The position numbers were made by a program, and so were the translations under genes. Source: DASZZX01 sp036260415 (GTDB lineage Bacteria; Actinomycetota; Nitriliruptoria; Nitriliruptorales; JAHWKO01). From it: DNA of 37,230 nt. This document shows positions 33,521 to 37,230 of this stretch, in pieces. Location of the stretch: positions 1 to 37,230 of the forward strand of contig DASZZX010000025.1 of the NCBI GenBank assembly GCA_036260415.1. The letters run 5' to 3'. A model generated the notes under the pieces. That model was not told the origin of the DNA. It did not search any database and worked only from the letters and a program-made list of their open reading frames with translations. Each line of letters opens with the position of its first letter. The stretch's first letter is position 1.

Positions 33521-35863
33521 GTGCCGCGCACCGAACCGGACGGCAGCCGCCCGACCAGCGTCGCTCTCGGCCCAGGCGACGCCACCGTCCCCGTACAGCC
33601 CGGCCGCACCCGCCCCGGGGGCATGAAGGGTGTCCTGGCCCGGCTCCCGTTGCCCTCCAGGGAGCTCGTCCCCACCGGCATCAGCGGGCTGGTCGCGGCG
33701 ATCCGTGAGTCGAGCCCGAAGGTGGACGTGCGCGAGGTCGTGCGCGCGTACCACTACGCCCACGCCGCCCACGAAGGGCAGACCCGACACTCGGGCGAGC
33801 CGTACATCACCCACCCGGTGGCGGTGGCCGAGAAGCTCGCCGAGCTGGGCCTCGACACCGAGACGCTCGTGGCGGCCCTGCTGCACGACGTGGTCGAGGA
33901 CACACCCGCGTCCCTCGGCCAGGTGGCCGAGCTGTTCGGCGAGGAGGTCGGCCAGCTCGTGGACGGGGTGACCAAGCTGGACCGGCTCAAGGTCGACTCC
34001 AAGGAGCAGCAACAGGCCGAGACGCTCCGCAAGATGATCCTGGCGATGGCCAGCGACATCCGGGTGCTGCTGATCAAGCTCTCCGACCGGCTGCACAACA
34101 TGGAGACCATCGACGCGCTGCCCCGCGAGAAGCAGAAGCGGATCGCCCACGAGACGCTCGACATCTACGCGCCCCTCGCCCACCGCCTGGGCATGCAGCA
34201 GTTCAAGCTCACCCTGGAGGACCTGTCCTTCCACACCTTGCACCCCAAGCGCTACGACGAGATCGTCGCCATGGTCAGGGAGCGCGCCCCGGAACGGGAG
34301 GCGTACCTGGAGGAGGTCATCAGCGAGGTCAAGGACAAGCTGCGTGAGCTGAAGATCAAGGGCGAGGTCACCGGGCGCCCCAAGCACTACTACTCGATCT
34401 ACGAGAAGATGGTGCTGCGTGGCGTGGAGTTCGACGAGATCTACGACCTGGTCGGGATCCGCGTCATCGTCAACAGCGTGCGCGACTGCTACGCGGTGCT
34501 CGGGCAGATCCATGCCACCTGGCGGCCGATCCCGGGCCGCTTCAAGGACTACGTGGCGATGCCCAAGTTCAACCTGTACCAGTCGCTGCACACCACCGTG
34601 GTGGGCCACAAGGGCCACGCGATCGAACTGCAGATCCGCACCAAGGCGATGCACCGCACAGCCGAGTACGGGGTGGCCGCCCACTGGAAGTACAAGGAAG
34701 CGGTGCGCACCAGCCAGAGCGAGCTGCAGTGGCTGCAGACGATGCTGGAGTGGCAGCAGGAGGTGCGCGAGCCGCGCGACTACCTCGACGCGCTGAAGAT
34801 CGACCTCTACGCCGACGAGGTGTTCGTGTTCACCCCGGCCGGGGACGTCAAGGCCCTGCCGACGGGCTCCACCCCGATCGACTTCGCGTACGCCGTGCAC
34901 ACCGAGGTGGGCCACCGCTGCGTGGGGGCACGGGTCAACGGCCGGCTGGTGGCGCTCGACTACCGCCTGCACAACGGCGACTCGGTCGAGATCCTGACCT
35001 CCAAGGCCGAGGACGCCGGCCCGTCACGCGACTGGTTCAAGATCGCGGTCTCCCCACGCGCCAAGAGCAAGATCCGCGCCCACTTCAACCGTGAACGGCG
35101 GGAGGACGCGATCGAGCGCGGCCGCGAGGCGCTCCTGCGGGCCTTGCGCAAGAAGGCGCTGTCGTACGCACGCCTGGCCGCGTCCGGGGAACTCGAGGGG
35201 GTCGCCAGGGACCTGTCCTACAAGGACGTGGAGGCGCTGTTCCGCGCGGTCGGGGAGAACCACGTCTCCGTCGGCACCGTGATCCAGCACCTGACCGGCC
35301 GGACGCTCGGTGAGGAGCGCGCCGACGAGGACGACCGGGCCGCCGTCGAACCGCGGGCAGCAGCCACGGACACGCACAGCGAAGGTGTCACCGTCCACGG
35401 CGCCAGCGGTGTGCTCACCAAGCTGGCCCGCTGCTGCACGCCGGTGCCAGGCGACGACATCCGCGGGTTCATCACCCGCGGCCGGGGCGTGACCGTCCAT
35501 CGAGCCGACTGCCCCAACGTCGTCGACCTCCAGGAGCGCCAACAGGAGCGGCTGGTGGAGGTGTCGTGGAACGCCAGCGCCGCGGCCAGCTTCCTGGTGG
35601 CCATCCAGGTCGAAGCGATCGACCGCAAGCACCTGCTGCGTGACATCACCGCGGTGCTCGGCGACCTCCACATCAACATCCTGTCCGCGCAGGTCACCAC
35701 CCGCCGCGACCGGGTGGCGGTGCTGCGGTTCTCGTTCGAGCTGGCCGACGCCACCCACCTGGAGTACGTGCTCCGCTCGGTCAAGCGGGTCGAGGGCGTC
35801 TACGACGCCTACCGGCTGGTGCCGCAGCGACGCGACATGGCGGGTGACGCCCGCGCCAGCTGA
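33521..35863 (+). CDS. relA: Bifunctional (p)ppGpp synthetase/hydrolase (Rel)
   Basis: Long RSH protein of 780 residues controlling the stringent response. The hydrolase domain has AYHYAHAAHEGQTRHSGEPY and LLHDVVEDT (H122, D123, E126, D127), intact for ppGpp breakdown. The synthetase domain (about 270-390) shows EFDEIYDLVGIRVIV, GRFKDYVAMPKFNLYQSLHTTV and IELQIRTKAMHRTAEYG. Then a TGS domain (VFVFTPAGDVKALPTGSTPIDFAYAVH), a cysteine-bearing zinc-finger-like region (KLARCCTPVPGDDI) and a C-terminal ACT domain (from about 690). GTG at 33521 has GGAGGAG 6 bases upstream. About 40 unconserved residues precede the fold. It is probably the sole long RSH, as in most actinobacteria (inference). Confidence 0.97.
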   Translation: MPRTEPDGSRPTSVALGPGDATVPVQPGRTRPGGMKGVLARLPLPSRELVPTGISGLVAAIRESSPKVDVREVVRAYHYAHAAHEGQTRHSGEPYITHPVAVAEKLAELGLDTETLVAALLHDVVEDTPASLGQVAELFGEEVGQLVDGVTKLDRLKVDSKEQQQAETLRKMILAMASDIRVLLIKLSDRLHNMETIDALPREKQKRIAHETLDIYAPLAHRLGMQQFKLTLEDLSFHTLHPKRYDEIVAMVRERAPEREAYLEEVISEVKDKLRELKIKGEVTGRPKHYYSIYEKMVLRGVEFDEIYDLVGIRVIVNSVRDCYAVLGQIHATWRPIPGRFKDYVAMPKFNLYQSLHTTVVGHKGHAIELQIRTKAMHRTAEYGVAAHWKYKEAVRTSQSELQWLQTMLEWQQEVREPRDYLDALKIDLYADEVFVFTPAGDVKALPTGSTPIDFAYAVHTEVGHRCVGARVNGRLVALDYRLHNGDSVEILTSKAEDAGPSRDWFKIAVSPRAKSKIRAHFNRERREDAIERGREALLRALRKKALSYARLAASGELEGVARDLSYKDVEALFRAVGENHVSVGTVIQHLTGRTLGEERADEDDRAAVEPRAAATDTHSEGVTVHGASGVLTKLARCCTPVPGDDIRGFITRGRGVTVHRADCPNVVDLQERQQERLVEVSWNASAAASFLVAIQVEAIDRKHLLRDITAVLGDLHINILSAQVTTRRDRVAVLRFSFELADATHLEYVLRSVKRVEGVYDAYRLVPQRRDMAGDARAS

Positions 35864-36110
35864 TCCGCTCACGCACCACACGGCACGGGCCACTGCACTT
35901 CTCCTGCCCGAGAGCCGTCCCACGCCCGCAGCGATCGCCACGCCGGCTCACTCGCAGGCGCTCACGTCAGGTGGTTCTGTGAACGCTATGAGCACGTATC
36001 TGTCCACACGGCTTTCGTCACTTTCAGTGGTGCGTCGGCCGCCATACGTACCCGAAACCGGGTGAACGAACAGCATGGAACTTTGCGATGCGTCCAGCAG
36101 CGGCGGACCC
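35864..36110. other. Long intergenic region, less GC-rich than its surroundings
   Basis: No gene is seen between relA and the DUF11 gene (302 bases in all). The middle (about 35950-36065) contains stretches such as GAACGCTATGAGCACGTATC and CTTTCGTCACTTTCAG, visibly richer in A and T than the surrounding genes. A small inverted repeat ACCCGAAACCGGGT lies at 36050-36063. It is probably the regulatory region of the DUF11 gene. Confidence 0.4.
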
Positions 36111-36140
36111 TTGCAATCGCCTTCGTCTTCCTCAGATACT
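36111..36140 (+). promoter_or_regulatory. Promoter of the DUF11 protein gene
   Basis: -35 TTGCAA (36111-36116) and -10 GATACT (36135-36140) with an 18-base spacer. This is the only place in the window where both hexamers look close to the vegetative consensus. The leader before GTG 36166 would be about 20 bases. Confidence 0.55.
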
Positions 36141-36165
36141 GCCACGTCTCATGAGGAGGACACAG

Positions 36166-37230
36166 GTGCCCCATCGTCTCTTCATCGCTCTCACCGCCGC
36201 GCTGGTGGCGTTCCTCAGCTTGCCGACCAGCGCTGCCACGGGGGCCACGGTCCTGTCGGCCCTCGTCCACTTCGAGGGCTTGTCCGGCTTCGTGTCCGAG
36301 GTCTCGAGCGGGAGCGGGGTGGGCGGCGATCCCATCGCGGGATCCATCAAGGTCGATGGCGTGAACCCGTCGCATCCTGGCGTGAACGCCGCCATGATCT
36401 TCGACGCCACCTGCGGCGGTGGTGGTCCCGGTGACTGCACGGGTGGCGACAGCGACCTGTTCAAGCCGCAGTTGGGCAATGTCCTGATCGTCTCGGAGGA
36501 CCTCGACCCGAGCGATCCCGACGACGCCGACCTCGAGGGGTCCGCGCTGCACTTCGACTTCTCCGGGTTCGGTCCCGGCCTGGTCAACGTCGTCAGCTTG
36601 GACCTGCTCGACGTCGAGGCGGACGAGCCGAACGCCGTCATCGAGACCTCTCGCGAGGGCGCCACGCAGACGTCGCAGGAGGCCGGGCCCACCGGTGACA
36701 ACCAGTTGGTGACGGTGCCCGTCAACGCCACCGACGTCGACACGCTCCACGTCGTGCTCAACGGATCCGGCGCGATCGCCAACATCCGCCTGCAGGTGGT
36801 CCAGCAGGAGCCGGAGGTGGAGGTGGTCAAGTCCTCCGATCCGGCGCCGGGCACCACCCTGGAGCCGGATGATGAGCTGACCTACACGGTGTCGGTGACC
36901 GAGACGACCGGGCTGGCGGACGCCGCGGACGTGGCCGTCAGCGACACGCTGGACGCCGGCGTCTCGCTGGTGTCGGTGGACGGGTGCGACAGCGTGGAGG
37001 CGGTGGGCGGTGCCCCTGGTCCGACCACGTTGACGTGTCACCTGGACACCGTGGCGGCCGGCAGCACCCGGACCTTCACGATCACCGTAACGGTGGGCGA
37101 CGGGGCGGACGCGTGCGACGGGCTGACCAACGTGGCCAGCACCGACTTCGAGGACGAGGACGCGGACAACAACACCAGCGAGCCGGTGACCAACCCGGTG
37201 ACCTGTGGGCCGCCGGAGCCGGGCGAGCCG
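36166..37230 (+). CDS. Secreted protein with DUF11 repeat, 3' end cut by window edge
   Basis: The first 355 codons are present and the frame is open at the edge. The GTG at 36166 has GAGGAGG 6 bases upstream; an ATG at 36151 overlaps that site and is less likely. Signal peptide about 1-24 (RLFIALTAALVAFLSLP, then TSA). Residues about 30-215 form a beta-rich domain with GDSDLFKPQLGNVLIVSEDLDPSDPDD, of a type seen in secreted or surface proteins but without known function. Residues about 218-340 are a DUF11 domain (VEVVKSSDPAPGTTLEPDDELTYTVSVTET; SDTLDAGVSLVSV; FEDEDADNNTSEPVTNPVTC). The tail begins PPEPGEP, a linker to further repeats or an anchor beyond the window. Confidence 0.88.
   Translation, partial: MPHRLFIALTAALVAFLSLPTSAATGATVLSALVHFEGLSGFVSEVSSGSGVGGDPIAGSIKVDGVNPSHPGVNAAMIFDATCGGGGPGDCTGGDSDLFKPQLGNVLIVSEDLDPSDPDDADLEGSALHFDFSGFGPGLVNVVSLDLLDVEADEPNAVIETSREGATQTSQEAGPTGDNQLVTVPVNATDVDTLHVVLNGSGAIANIRLQVVQQEPEVEVVKSSDPAPGTTLEPDDELTYTVSVTETTGLADAADVAVSDTLDAGVSLVSVDGCDSVEAVGGAPGPTTLTCHLDTVAAGSTRTFTITVTVGDGADACDGLTNVASTDFEDEDADNNTSEPVTNPVTCGPPEPGEP

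Overview
The window is strongly GC-rich DNA with dense genes, frequent GTG starts and 4-base stop/start overlaps (GTGA, ATGA). It looks like a chromosomal segment of a free-living actinobacterium. The right-hand 23 kb follows the order known from Mycobacterium tuberculosis: thrS - HIT hydrolase - phosphatidylinositol-phosphate synthase - PIM acyltransferase - pimA ... pdxS - pdxT ... yebC - ruvC - ruvA - ruvB ... yajC - secD - secF ... apt - relA. Several linkers differ from mycobacteria, so a deep-branching actinobacterial lineage is my best guess (inference only; no rRNA is present).

Layout. 1-9782 is a minus-strand accessory region: a DUF6065-like protein, a PAS sensor kinase, two tandem NarL/DosR-type response regulators, a sugar-nucleotide epimerase coupled to an HprK-like P-loop protein with a lipoyl-like tail, a VanW-family membrane protein and a methyltransferase. 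10045-17212 runs plus: coiled-coil M23 peptidase, divergent lgt, an anti-sigma-like protein, tRNA-Val(CAC), a HExxH lipoprotein, thrS and the HIT hydrolase. An EF-G-like GTPase (17362-19410) lies on the minus strand and interrupts the thrS/PIM block. 19649-35863 runs plus: pgsA, acyltransferase and pimA (PI-mannoside lipid synthesis), a DUF3048 lipoprotein, pdxST (vitamin B6), yebC, ruvCAB (recombination), yajC - HD hydrolase - secD - secF (protein export), apt and relA ((p)ppGpp). The right edge cuts a secreted DUF11 protein.

Three signals cross gene boundaries. (1) A dispersed intergenic palindrome of about 48 bp, core GGTCACCGGTGACC, has four clear copies and one partial copy. (2) A recurrent TANNNT promoter -10 element lies before almost every transcription unit; at three genes it is only 6-9 bases from the start codon, predicting leaderless mRNAs. 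(3) A DosR-like inverted repeat (ACGGACAGTGTCCGT) abuts the -10 of the response-regulator operon and recurs with one mismatch over 14 bases upstream of the VanW gene. The most unusual gene context is an HD-domain hydrolase coupled into the yajC-secDF operon. All calls are from reading the sequence; no database search was run.
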